Source of the DNA: QNBT01 sp964563335
GTDB lineage: Bacteria; Planctomycetota; Phycisphaerae; Sedimentisphaerales; Anaerohalosphaeraceae
NCBI GenBank assembly: GCA_964563335.1
Contig: CAZLWL010000012.1
Coordinates: forward strand, 1-40,468
DNA length: 40,468 nt
Direction of reading: 5' to 3'
Of this stretch, positions 10,301 through 17,285 are shown one piece after another. The translations under genes and the position numbers were made by a program. Within the stretch, counting starts at the first letter, position 1. The number at the start of each line of letters is the position of its first letter. The notes under the pieces were generated by a model that did not search any database, had not been told where the DNA came from, and saw only the letters and a list, made by a program, of their open reading frames with translations.

Positions 10301-10907
10301 TGCTATAAAAGAGCAGGACGAACTTGAGCAGCGATACGAATTCTTGGCGGTTCAGACGGAAGACCTGACTAAGAGCAAGACCCAGCTTGAGCAGTTAATC
10401 AGCAGGATTAACAAAGAGAGTAGGGCCAAATTCAAAGCGACGTTCGAGCAGGTAAGAGAGAATTTCCACGAAATGTTCCGCAAGCTCTTCGGCGGAGGCA
10501 AGGCGGACATTTTCTTAGAGGACCCATACGATATCCTTGAGTGCGGTATCGAAATAATTGCCAGGCCTCCGGGCAAGGAGACCAGAAGCATCAGCCTGCT
10601 GAGCGGTGGAGAAAAGAGCCTGACGGCGCTGGCATTGCTGTTTGCGATATTCAAGACCAGGCCGTCCCCGTTTTGCTTTCTTGACGAGGTCGATGCGGCC
10701 CTGGATGAGGCCAATATCGAGAGATTTAACCTGATAGTGCAGGAATTTCAGAAGGATTCGCAGTTCATTATCATTACCCACTCCAAGCGCACAATGAGCA
10801 TCGTGGACGTGCTGTTCGGCATAACGATGCAGACCCAGGGTGTCAGCAAGAAGATAAGTGTGACTTTTGACGAATCTGAGAGAGAAGTTGACCTCGCGGT
10901 GGCATAG
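7302..10907 (+). CDS. smc: Chromosome segregation protein SMC
   Basis: A full-length SMC ATPase, 1201 aa, which loads on and compacts chromosomal DNA as a homodimer with ScpA/ScpB (neither is in the window). Walker A is GPNGCGKSN at residues 31-39. Long coiled coils flank a hinge at roughly 510-680 (YIEGIVADVI, VGPVGKAAGLISRKS). The C-terminal head has the ABC signature LLSGGEKSLTALALLFAIF and Walker B FCFLDEVDAALDEAN, with the D-loop. ATG 7302 has GGAG 8 nt upstream. Residues ~95-105 (PLRRGNAANE) are an odd basic stretch in a loop between two N-lobe strands and are encoded by a 29-bp repeat that also occurs inside the ApbE gene. Confidence 0.97.
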   Translation: MRLEKIVLNGFKSFADKTEFNFNRGITAIVGPNGCGKSNVVDAVKWVLGNQSPKSLRSGQMSDVIFGGSSSRKPSGMAQVSLHLVDVKCLDIEPDPLRRGNAANELEISRRLYRSGESEYLINNKLCRLRDIRELFMDTGIGVSAYSIIEQGQIDRLLNASNVDRRVIFEEAAGISKYKAHKKETLRKLERTEQNMLRVADILTEVQKQLRSIKYQAGKARNYLQYTERLKELQVNYSLAQYHKIVTDSNEKKNTLAGLEEKFSSVAAEVARNDATLSRVGKSIIETEGEINRWDNRLVATRSKIEQQLERITFLKNRSEELHQRKTNAAEQIHKLTAQSSRLNGELAGCKEQFEENQKAFAQKKRRIVELEEVINQTNSRCVSIEADLEDEKSGIIDIVRRTAQLHNEIQSIGVYRSNLSGQKDRLSGRANDTQVQLTQLLTAKAQLQARLDDIYKVLAELQESLGAKRSQMKEINSSQEDISKQLAEAKQTQSGLSSEFKVLSDMEAERQGLSESVKQILKAQANGGHKRYDYIEGIVADVISAEADYATAVEAALEGKADALVINSTGDFLADDRMREELDSRVNLICTDKIEPFVDTQDLSRYPAVIGRMVEFVNYDSKSAQLAWQLLGHTVLVESMDAAIELSRRLGPKYRFVTVEAEVFEGGHCMRVGPVGKAAGLISRKSRLTQLAGELAETGQQIGQLEQEFGRNSRQSEHLAKMCQDLRTAVYETSTEKVDFESRQRLAEQNIKRLSDEQPVIASEIEMLQAQIGESVQREYDSKQKLDELEVINTDRTRHIEELEARLSANKAMVETKGAALTELKVGLGQIGEQQNSISQQIASLQSQLEHGRDVLESARTELAECARQSDQTRQDILSSEAKVSELFVAKENAEQMSTQMHEKVSTLLAEQKQIEELLRENRATQTEIEQQIHEVELEMTQLAVKNEDLTQRVAEELQIDLAGAYENFQAEDVDWELIRTEIAELRGKIERLGNVNIDAIKEQDELEQRYEFLAVQTEDLTKSKTQLEQLISRINKESRAKFKATFEQVRENFHEMFRKLFGGGKADIFLEDPYDILECGIEIIARPPGKETRSISLLSGGEKSLTALALLFAIFKTRPSPFCFLDEVDAALDEANIERFNLIVQEFQKDSQFIIITHSKRTMSIVDVLFGITMQTQGVSKKISVTFDESEREVDLAVA
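7586..7614 (+). repeat. Intragenic 29-bp hairpin repeat, copy inside smc
   Basis: These 29 bases are identical to 25225-25253, which lies inside the minus-strand ApbE gene. The core CGTTGC...GCAACG forms a 6-bp stem with a 6-nt loop (GACGCG). Here it is read as DPLRRGNAANE in the smc frame, at a loop where SMC proteins vary in length. A chance exact 29-mer match within 40 kb is very unlikely. Confidence 0.85.
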
Positions 10908-10993
10908 GCCGGCGGCATTGTGATTCGTGATTCGCAGGTCGGGGTTTATAATTCGGACGTCGATATCCTCTATACTTTTTTGTCGGACGAGAG

Positions 10994-12085
10994 ATGAGAA
11001 GGGCAAAGAGGACAAAAAAAAGGTTCAGGGCCGGCAAGCTCTGGACCGAAGCTGAGGTGGCACGGCTTAAAAGAATATACCACCACACCCATCCCTATGT
11101 CCTGGCTAAAAGGTTTGGTCGAACTGCTGAAGCAGTCCGTCACAAAGCCAGCGGTCTGGGGTTGGCAAAAGACTATGCCGGCGGATACGAACCACGACTA
11201 CCTTTTTATTTTGTGCCCTGGTCAAGAAAGGAAACAGCTTTGCTTAGAAAGCTTTACCCCACTACCCCGATCAATGAAATAACGGAAAGGATTGACCGGA
11301 CTCCTGTGGCAATACAAGGCAAAGCAACAGCGTTAAATCTTCGCAAACTGGAGTATTGGACCGAAAAAGAGGACAAGCTCCTGAAGAAACTTTACAAAAA
11401 ATTAACCCATGAGGAGTTGGCCGAGAGGTTGGAGCGAACTCAAAAGGCGGTAAGGGCCCGAACGGACACGTTGAGGCTACCGAGGAAAGTGGAAAATTGG
11501 ACAAAAGATGAAATCGATTTTCTTGAAACTTCTTACCACAAATTGGATATAAACAAAATCGCCAAGAAACTGGGGCGTACCATAGTAGCAGTACGCCTGA
11601 AAGCTCGTAGAATTGGATTTGTGCAAGACATTCGCTGGACCAAACAGGAAGATGCTGTTCTCAAAAAGCATTATGCCAATCGTACTATAGAGGAAATTGG
11701 CGGAATGTTAGGTAGAAGTATTGGCTCAGTACAAGGCCGGGCCAGAAAAATAGGATTGCGCAAGTGCTTCTGGTGGACCGAAGAGGAAATTGAAAAGCTC
11801 AAAAAAATATATCATAAATATCCCAATCTGGTTGCTGCCGAAAAAATCGGACATTCGCAAACCTCGCTGCAACGTAAAGTCAAACAATTGGGATTGTGGA
11901 AACGAAAATACTGGACTGAAAAAGAAATCAAAACGTTAAAAAAATACTATCCGCACGAGTCAGTTCGCCATACAGCTCAAAGGCTCGGAAAGGCGGAAGG
12001 GGCTGTTATGGCACAAGCACACCGATTAGAAATCCACAAAACCAGGAAACACATGAAAGCACTTGGGTATAAGGGGCACAAATAA
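10994..12085 (+). CDS. Seven-repeat SANT/Myb-like helical array protein, putative DNA-binding
   Basis: A 363-aa very basic protein made almost wholly of seven tandem units, each starting with a Trp: W17, W76, W122, W169, W215, W261 and W307. After the first (59 residues to the next) the period is 46-47. The unit consensus is W-T-x-x-E-x-x-x-L-K-K-x-Y, then I-A-x-x-L-G-R-T and A-V-x-x-K-A-x-x-L-G-L: three helices like a SANT/Myb or GcrA-type helix-turn-helix. No catalytic domain, signal peptide or membrane segment is visible. Arrays of this kind bind DNA in known Myb proteins; here that is inference. ATG 10994 follows GACGAGAG, a weak ribosome site, 86 nt after smc, so co-transcription with smc is possible. 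Confidence 0.75.
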   Translation: MRRAKRTKKRFRAGKLWTEAEVARLKRIYHHTHPYVLAKRFGRTAEAVRHKASGLGLAKDYAGGYEPRLPFYFVPWSRKETALLRKLYPTTPINEITERIDRTPVAIQGKATALNLRKLEYWTEKEDKLLKKLYKKLTHEELAERLERTQKAVRARTDTLRLPRKVENWTKDEIDFLETSYHKLDINKIAKKLGRTIVAVRLKARRIGFVQDIRWTKQEDAVLKKHYANRTIEEIGGMLGRSIGSVQGRARKIGLRKCFWWTEEEIEKLKKIYHKYPNLVAAEKIGHSQTSLQRKVKQLGLWKRKYWTEKEIKTLKKYYPHESVRHTAQRLGKAEGAVMAQAHRLEIHKTRKHMKALGYKGHK

Positions 12086-12149
12086 GTTTTGGCAACGAAA
12101 CTGTCGAAACTTCTCCCAGCAAAAGTAACCCTAAAACAGAACTTCACAG

Positions 12150-12178
12150 TTGAAAACGATATGATGAGCTATTACAAT
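12150..12178 (+). promoter_or_regulatory. Sigma-70-type promoter for the M16 peptidase genes
   Basis: TTGAAA (12150-12155), 17-nt spacer, TACAAT (12173-12178). The predicted start point near 12185 leaves a leader of about 30 nt before the ATG at 12214. Confidence 0.6.
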
Positions 12179-12213
12179 CCAGCCTTGCTTTTGTGTATAT
12201 TAGAGAAATTACA

Positions 12214-13455
12214 ATGGCCGAAAGACTTGATAAGCACGTATTGAAGAACGGCATGGTGATACTCGGAGAGCCGATAGAAAATATCAGCTCGGCGGCGTTT
12301 ACTTTTCTGGTTCCAAGCGGAGCATCAACTCTGCCGGACGGCTGCTGCGGTGCGGGAGCGGTCATCACAGACTGGCTCCTTCGCGGGGCAGGTGACAGAA
12401 ACAGCAGAGAGTTGATAGATGCTCTCGATGGGCTGGGCCTTCACCGGAACAGTTCCGTAACAAGCAGCCATATCTCGTTAGGGGCAGCTCTTGAGGCAAG
12501 TAATCTGGCTGACGCGCTGGAGTTATACGCTGATATCATATTGAGGCCGATACTCGAAGGGGAGCAGTTTGAGTTGTCGAGACAATTAGCCATTCAGGGT
12601 CTGATGGGCATGGATGATGACCCCCGGCAAAAGGTGATGCTCAATCTCCGCGAGAAGTTCTATCCGGCTCCGTTAGGCAGGTCGCCGATGGGCAGACTCG
12701 ACGAGCTGGAGAATCTCGGTGTAGCCGAGACCACGGCCATTGTGAAGGAAAACTTTTATCTGCCCGAGACAATCTTTGCAGTTGCGGGTAAATACGACTT
12801 CGATGTGGTTTGCAGGCAGCTCGAGGAACTGTTCGACATCCGCCAATCCGAGGTCCACCGGCAAATCACTTTTGGCAAAAGAGGCGGCAAATACACGCAC
12901 GAGCAGCATGACGGCGCACAGGTTCATATCGGACTGATGACGCCGACGGTTACTATTGCAAGCGCCGATTACTACGACGCTATGACCGCGGTGTCGGTCC
13001 TTTCGGGCGGGATGAGCGGCAGGCTTTTTACGGAGGTCCGTGAAAAGCGGGGGCTGTGTTACGCGATAGGCGCCCAGTATCATACCATAAAGGAATTTGC
13101 CGGTGTAAGTTGTTACGCGGGCACGACACCGGACAAGGCACAGGAGACTTTAGACGTAATAATAGCCGAGTTCAACAGGCTCTGCACGGGTATCAGCGAA
13201 GATGAGATGCAAAGGGCGAAGGTCGGGCTGAAGAGTTCGCTGATTATGCAGAGTGAGTCAAGCAGCGCAAGGGCGGGCGGGATAGCAGGCGATTATTATC
13301 TCTTGGGCAGGGTCAGAGCACTCGAAGAGATAAAGAGCAAACTCGATGCAATTAGCGTTGATTCGGCTCTGTCCTTCCTTGAGTCCAACAAGTTCGAAGA
13401 CTACACCGTCGTAACCATCGGTCCAAAGCAGGTCGAGCATGAGCAAGACGGGTAG
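12214..13455 (+). CDS. M16 family peptidase-like protein, non-catalytic partner subunit
   Basis: A 413-aa M16B (pitrilysin/MPP-like) protein. The zinc motif HxxEH is replaced by AVITD (residues 49-53), aligned by the following GAG/KGT turn, so it cannot bind zinc in the normal way. It keeps the substrate-binding Arg and Tyr of the partner half (REKRGLCYAIGAQY). Known bacterial M16B enzymes act as heterodimers in which one chain carries the zinc site and the other the R/Y pair; the next gene supplies the zinc site. Start taken at ATG 12214, giving the family-typical MAERLDKHVLKNGM; the frame extends to a GTG at 12193 without a ribosome site. Confidence 0.85.
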   Translation: MAERLDKHVLKNGMVILGEPIENISSAAFTFLVPSGASTLPDGCCGAGAVITDWLLRGAGDRNSRELIDALDGLGLHRNSSVTSSHISLGAALEASNLADALELYADIILRPILEGEQFELSRQLAIQGLMGMDDDPRQKVMLNLREKFYPAPLGRSPMGRLDELENLGVAETTAIVKENFYLPETIFAVAGKYDFDVVCRQLEELFDIRQSEVHRQITFGKRGGKYTHEQHDGAQVHIGLMTPTVTIASADYYDAMTAVSVLSGGMSGRLFTEVREKRGLCYAIGAQYHTIKEFAGVSCYAGTTPDKAQETLDVIIAEFNRLCTGISEDEMQRAKVGLKSSLIMQSESSSARAGGIAGDYYLLGRVRALEEIKSKLDAISVDSALSFLESNKFEDYTVVTIGPKQVEHEQDG

Positions 13456-13472
13456 GTGTTTGAAAGAAAAAA

Positions 13473-13558
13473 GGCATGGTTCAAATAAGTCAGATTTTGT
13501 CTTCTGCCATCCCTTTCGCCTTCGGCGAAAAGGATGCCACCCGAAATTGAACCATGCC
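13473..13558. repeat. Nested palindrome between the two M16 genes
   Basis: Outer arms GGCATGGTTCAA (13473-13484) and TTGAACCATGCC (13547-13558) are a perfect 12-bp inverted repeat. Within them 13506-13537 forms a second near-perfect hairpin closed by a CTTCGG tetraloop (TTTCGCC-TTCG-GCGAAAA). The element fills the whole space between the genes and reaches into the first possible ATG (13554) of the downstream gene. It could be a small mobile palindrome or an mRNA processing/attenuation site. Confidence 0.7.
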
Positions 13559-13574
13559 GGAAAAAGAAAGGAAT

Positions 13575-14801
13575 ATGGAATTTAAGGATACAACACTGGC
13601 CAATGGGCTGACGATTGTCGGCGAGATAAACACCTCGGCGCAGTCGGCGGCGGTTGGTTTTTTCGTCAGGACAGGCTCGCGCGATGAAACGAGCGAGATT
13701 AGCGGCGTTACGCATTTTCTTGAACACATGATGTTCAAGGGCACCGATAAACTCAGCGCCCTTGAAGTAAACGAGGCGTTCGACCGGCTGGGCGCCAAGT
13801 ACAACGCCTTTACGAGTGAGGAGAACACGGTTTATTACGCGGCGGTCCTGCCGGAGTATCTGCTTGAGGTAACCGAGCTGTGGAGCCGGTTGATGCAGCC
13901 ATCATTGCGGGAAGAAGATTTCGACATCGAAAAAAACGTCATAAAAGAAGAAATAGCGATGTATAAGGACCTGCCGCAGTTTGATGTAATGGACAGGTGC
14001 AAAACCATGCACTTTAAGAACCATCCGTGCGGGCACACCGTTTTGGGAACGGCCGAAAGTGTAACAGTCCTGACGGCGGAGCAGATGCGAGATTACTTCG
14101 CCAACCGTTACGCCCCTAACAACATGGTGTTGGCGTGCTGCGGCAACTTCGACTTCGAAGGGCTTTGCTCGTTGGCCGAGGCCGAATGCGGCAAATGGGC
14201 ACCGAGCGAGGTGACAAGAGAACTAAGCTTTTACGCCGGCAGCAAAGATAAACAGCGCACCAAAAAGGCGAACCTTGTGCGCGAACATATCTGCCTGATG
14301 GGCCCGGCTGTGTCGATGCAGGATGAAAAGAGATTTGCCACTTCACTGCTGGCGATGATAATAGGCGACAGTACCGGCTCGCGGTACTTCTGGGCACTGG
14401 TCGACCCGGCAATAGCTGAAATAGCAGCGATGCAGTATGAATCGATGGACGGCGTTGGGGCATTATACAGCTATATCCGCTGCGGCAGTGAGAATGTATC
14501 GAAAGTCGCCGAGATTCTCCAGGGCATATTCGAGGATTTGACTGCCCAGGGCGTAAGTTCCGATGAATTGCGAAAGGCCAGGAACAAGGTCCTGAGCGCC
14601 CTTACGATCCGGTGTGAGCAGCCCATTGGCAGACTCACCAATCTGGGATTCAACTGGGTTTACCTGCAGCGGTATCGGAGCATGGCCGACGATGTGGAGG
14701 CGGTCAAGGCGGTGACGGTCGGTGATGTCAATGCCATTATCGCCGAATTCAATCCGGGAGATTTCACACAGCTTTCGATCGGCCCGACCAAGGATTATTG
14801 A
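13575..14801 (+). CDS. M16 family zinc peptidase, catalytic subunit
   Basis: A 408-aa M16B peptidase with an intact HFLEH zinc motif (His47, Glu50, His51) in GVTHFLEHMMFKGT and a downstream IEKNVIKEEI stretch carrying the third ligand Glu. The C-terminal half lacks the R-x-K-R-G-L-x-Y substrate-binding motif (TGSRYFWALVDPAIAEIAA stands there), the mirror image of the preceding gene. The two probably form one active heterodimer. Start is uncertain: ATG 13575 gives the typical MEFKDTTLANGL with AAAGGA only 2 nt away; ATG 13554 lies in the palindrome and has no ribosome site. Confidence 0.9.
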   Translation: MEFKDTTLANGLTIVGEINTSAQSAAVGFFVRTGSRDETSEISGVTHFLEHMMFKGTDKLSALEVNEAFDRLGAKYNAFTSEENTVYYAAVLPEYLLEVTELWSRLMQPSLREEDFDIEKNVIKEEIAMYKDLPQFDVMDRCKTMHFKNHPCGHTVLGTAESVTVLTAEQMRDYFANRYAPNNMVLACCGNFDFEGLCSLAEAECGKWAPSEVTRELSFYAGSKDKQRTKKANLVREHICLMGPAVSMQDEKRFATSLLAMIIGDSTGSRYFWALVDPAIAEIAAMQYESMDGVGALYSYIRCGSENVSKVAEILQGIFEDLTAQGVSSDELRKARNKVLSALTIRCEQPIGRLTNLGFNWVYLQRYRSMADDVEAVKAVTVGDVNAIIAEFNPGDFTQLSIGPTKDY

Positions 14802-14820
14802 TTTTTTGATAATAAAGTAA

Positions 14821-14970
14821 CCACGCCCGGCGGGCGGGGCTAAATAGGGATGTGGTATGCTTAGGCCAGAGTTTGCCGGTGGCACCGGTGTTCCCACGAT
14901 GTATCGGGGTAAAGGTCCAATAGGCTTGACTAATTCAGTACAGTTGGTAAACTCGGGCGTGGCAGGAGGA
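14821..14970 (+). promoter_or_regulatory. Structured 5' leader (candidate cis-acting RNA) ending at a ribosome site
   Basis: CCACGCCC (14821-14828) pairs with GGGCGTGG (14955-14962); just inside, GAGTTTGCC (14869-14877) pairs with GGTAAACTC (14946-14954, one G-U). Inner hairpins are GGTGGCACC (14879-14887) and CCCACGA-TGTA-TCGGGG (14893-14909). The closing stem ends one base before AGGAGGA (14964-14970), the ribosome site of the next gene. CGCCCGGCGGGCG (14824-14836) offers a competing local fold for the 5' strand, so switching is possible. It matches no riboswitch class known to me. Confidence 0.45.
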
Positions 14971-14974
14971 TACT

Positions 14975-16420
14975 GTGGAAAAGAATCAAGAAACGCAAGC
15001 GCAAATCGACAAGGATATTCTGCGGTGCAGGGCTGATATTCTTCGTGCACGCCAGGCAGTGGCCGCGGCGCCGAAGCAAGAATCTTCCGACAGTCCTACC
15101 ACAGCCACGAAAACCCAGGTAAAACCTACCGATAAGGGCCCCGCCAAAATGGAGCAGGACTCGCAATCGCAACCCGAAGCCCGGCCCGAAGAACCGGCCA
15201 AAAGCGAACCCAAGCTGGAGCCCAAGGTCGAAAAGGAGACTGAGGCTACAGCCGAACAATCTCGGGCCCAAGCACAGGCCGAATCCGAGCAGGCGGCAAA
15301 TGCCGCAGCCGAAAAGGCTCAGCAGGAAGCCAGAGCAGCCAGAGAAAAAGCTGAGCAGGAGGCCAAAGCCAGGGCCGAAGCGGAAGAAAAAACCAACGCC
15401 GAGCAAGATCTCAAGACTGCGGCCCAAAAGGCTCAGCAGGAGGCCAGAGCAGCCAGAGAAAAAGCCCAACAAGAGGCCGGAACCGCCAGAGAGAAGGCGC
15501 AGCAGGAGGTGGCAGCCAGGACCGAGGCGGAACAAAAAGCTAAGTCCGAGTCCGAGGCCCGCGTCAAGGCTGAGCAAGAGGCCAAGGCCGCAGCCGAGAA
15601 GACGCAGCAGGAGGTAAAGGCCAGGACCGAGGCGGAACAAAAAGCTAAGTCCGAGTCCGAGGCCCGCGTCAAGGCTGAGCAAGAGGCCAAGGCCGCAGCC
15701 GAGAAGACGCAGCAGGAGGTAAAGGCCAGGACCGAGGCGGAACAAAAAGCTAAGTCCGAGGCCGAGGCCCGCGCCAAGGCTGAGCAAGAGGCCAAGGCCG
15801 CGGCCGAGAAGGCTCAGCAGGAGGTAAAGGCCAGGACCGAGGCGGAAGAAAAAGCCAAAGTCGAGGCCGAGGCCCGCGTCAAAGCTGAGCAAGAGGCCAA
15901 GACCGCAGCTGAAAAGGTCCAGCAGGAGGTAAAGGCCAGAGCCGAGGCGGAAGAAAAAGCTAAGTCGGAGGTCGAGGCCCGCATCAAGGCTGAGCAAGAG
16001 GCCAAAGCTGCGGCAGTCAGGGCCGAGGCGAAGGCCGGAGCCGCAGGCGTTGCGTCCGAGGCCAGCGGTGGTGAAGAGGCTGACAAACAGATTCCACGGT
16101 TTAATCTTGCCCAGCAGATTCTTGCCGAGCAGCGCAGGGACGCTTCAATGCGAAGGGCCAAATTCACCGAGCAAAGCACCATCACCAACGTAAGACCTGC
16201 AACCGGGACAATCGGTCGGATTATCCGCGAGGCGAAGAAAGCGGCCGGCGATGCCGGTGAAGCCGCCGAAACGGCACTGCAGTTAAGCCCCGGCGTTCAT
16301 GGTGTTATCAAAGGCGTGGATAATCTGAACCCGGCACAGCAGGAAGTTATTGCAGGCATCGTAACATTAGACATAGCAAGGCTTTGCGCCGACGAGGACC
16401 GGAGGCGTGATGCCCGGTGA
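14975..16420 (+). CDS. Long Ala/Glu/Lys/Gln-rich coiled-coil protein (TolA-like composition)
   Basis: 481 aa from a GTG with AGGAGGA 4 nt upstream. Residues ~1-85 are a polar, Pro-containing head; ~86-350 are an almost uninterrupted charged helix of AEKAQQEARAAREKA-type repeats, including four and a half 35-residue copies coded by 105-bp DNA repeats. The C-terminal ~120 residues (from GGEEADKQIPRFNLAQQILAEQ) are non-repetitive and end in a helical LNPAQQEVIAGIVTLDIARL. No signal peptide or membrane anchor was found, unlike TolA. The last 11 nt overlap the next gene, so translation is coupled and the two products probably act together, perhaps as a cytoplasmic rod attached to a membrane partner. 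Confidence 0.75.
   Translation: MEKNQETQAQIDKDILRCRADILRARQAVAAAPKQESSDSPTTATKTQVKPTDKGPAKMEQDSQSQPEARPEEPAKSEPKLEPKVEKETEATAEQSRAQAQAESEQAANAAAEKAQQEARAAREKAEQEAKARAEAEEKTNAEQDLKTAAQKAQQEARAAREKAQQEAGTAREKAQQEVAARTEAEQKAKSESEARVKAEQEAKAAAEKTQQEVKARTEAEQKAKSESEARVKAEQEAKAAAEKTQQEVKARTEAEQKAKSEAEARAKAEQEAKAAAEKAQQEVKARTEAEEKAKVEAEARVKAEQEAKTAAEKVQQEVKARAEAEEKAKSEVEARIKAEQEAKAAAVRAEAKAGAAGVASEASGGEEADKQIPRFNLAQQILAEQRRDASMRRAKFTEQSTITNVRPATGTIGRIIREAKKAAGDAGEAAETALQLSPGVHGVIKGVDNLNPAQQEVIAGIVTLDIARLCADEDRRRDAR
15521..16015 (+). repeat. 105-bp tandem repeat within the coiled-coil gene
   Basis: Units begin at 15521, 15626, 15731, 15836 and 15941 (the last is partial). The first two are identical over all 105 bases by eye; the third and fourth carry scattered changes. 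Each encodes 35 residues, five heptads, so copy number changes keep the coiled-coil register. The identical pair points to recent duplication. Confidence 0.9.
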
Positions 16421-17180
16421 GGCTACGTTAACAATTAAGCATGTGGTTCATATTTTACAGACTATGTCACCAGGTCGAATAGTTGAACTTTTGATAAGGT
16501 ATTGGGCGCTGATCACGATTGGCTGCGCAGCGGTCATTGTTATCATGGTCTTTGGGCTGCTGCTCTGGAAGATAAGGTCTAAGAAGACCGGCGCAAAGCC
16601 AAAGGCAACCGGCCCGCTTGATAAAGATGGGCGTGAGCGGATATCCAGTGCCGATTATCAGTTGATAACAGAGAGGATACTGCAGATCGGCGGCAAGTAC
16701 AAGAGCGTGTTGTTCGCAGCGGCCGGGCTCAATTGCCTTCCGATAACGATTCCGGTTAACGTGGCGATCCAACTGGCCGAGCAAAAAAAACGATGCCTGT
16801 TAATCGACCTCGACCTGAAGCGAGATGCGGTCGCCAGGGCGTTTAACCTCGCCGACAAGGTGGACCCGAAAGATTTACGGCCGAAGCCTTACAAGACACC
16901 ATTTGAGCATTTGTTGATTTGGCCGGGACATAACTTTACGAGGATAAAGCAGATGAACATCAAGCCTCTGGTGGAAGCGGCGATTGAGAAGTTCGATTGG
17001 GTGCTGATTAACGCACCGTATCTTGACAGCAGCCCGGACCGGACGCAAATTGTCTCGGCGGCTCAGTGCAGCATTATTTTTGCCCAAAACACGACTCAGG
17101 CGACACGATTAGCGGCGCTGATAAAGGCCTCACAGTGCAAGCTCATCGGTAATATCCAGGTGACCGCCGAAAAGTCATAA
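16410..17180 (+). CDS. Membrane-anchored degenerate BY-kinase/ParA-fold protein
   Basis: 256 aa with one membrane segment (about residues 31-53, ALITIGCAAVIVIMVFGLLLW) and a cytoplasmic domain with the order of a Wzc/CapB tyrosine kinase or ParA-type ATPase. The Walker A position reads AAGLNCLPITIPVNVA and lacks the GKT/S lysine; Walker A' survives as CLLIDLDLKRD; Walker B reads FDWVLINAPYL with Asn where Asp/Glu is usual. No C-terminal Tyr cluster is present. It is therefore probably catalytically dead and may act as an anchor or regulator. ATG 16410 has GGAGG 4 nt upstream and overlaps the coiled-coil gene by 11 nt. Confidence 0.65.
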   Translation: MPGEATLTIKHVVHILQTMSPGRIVELLIRYWALITIGCAAVIVIMVFGLLLWKIRSKKTGAKPKATGPLDKDGRERISSADYQLITERILQIGGKYKSVLFAAAGLNCLPITIPVNVAIQLAEQKKRCLLIDLDLKRDAVARAFNLADKVDPKDLRPKPYKTPFEHLLIWPGHNFTRIKQMNIKPLVEAAIEKFDWVLINAPYLDSSPDRTQIVSAAQCSIIFAQNTTQATRLAALIKASQCKLIGNIQVTAEKS

Positions 17181-17201
17181 GAAAAATATTTGTAAAATTT
17201 G

Positions 17202-17230
17202 TTGCAATGACGATAATAAATCGATATAAT
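17202..17230 (+). promoter_or_regulatory. Sigma-70-type promoter for the PtsN-like gene
   Basis: TTGCAA (17202-17207), 17-nt spacer, TATAAT (17225-17230), with A/T-rich sequence upstream. The start point near 17237 gives a leader of about 50 nt. Confidence 0.7.
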
Positions 17231-17285
17231 GTGATGTTTATGCATTAACCTATGAATAAGGTATCGCAGGAACGGTCGAATTTCT

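Noticed and set aside
13554..13574. Upstream ATG for the catalytic M16 subunit
   Set aside because: It lies within the palindrome arm, lacks a ribosome site and adds residues not seen in the family; kept only as an alternative.
14930..15997. A 355-codon minus-strand frame rich in Leu and Gly, opposite the coiled-coil gene
   Set aside because: It is the mirror of the Ala/Glu/Lys-rich repeats on the plus strand, has no ribosome site, and its repeats follow the 105-bp DNA repeat.
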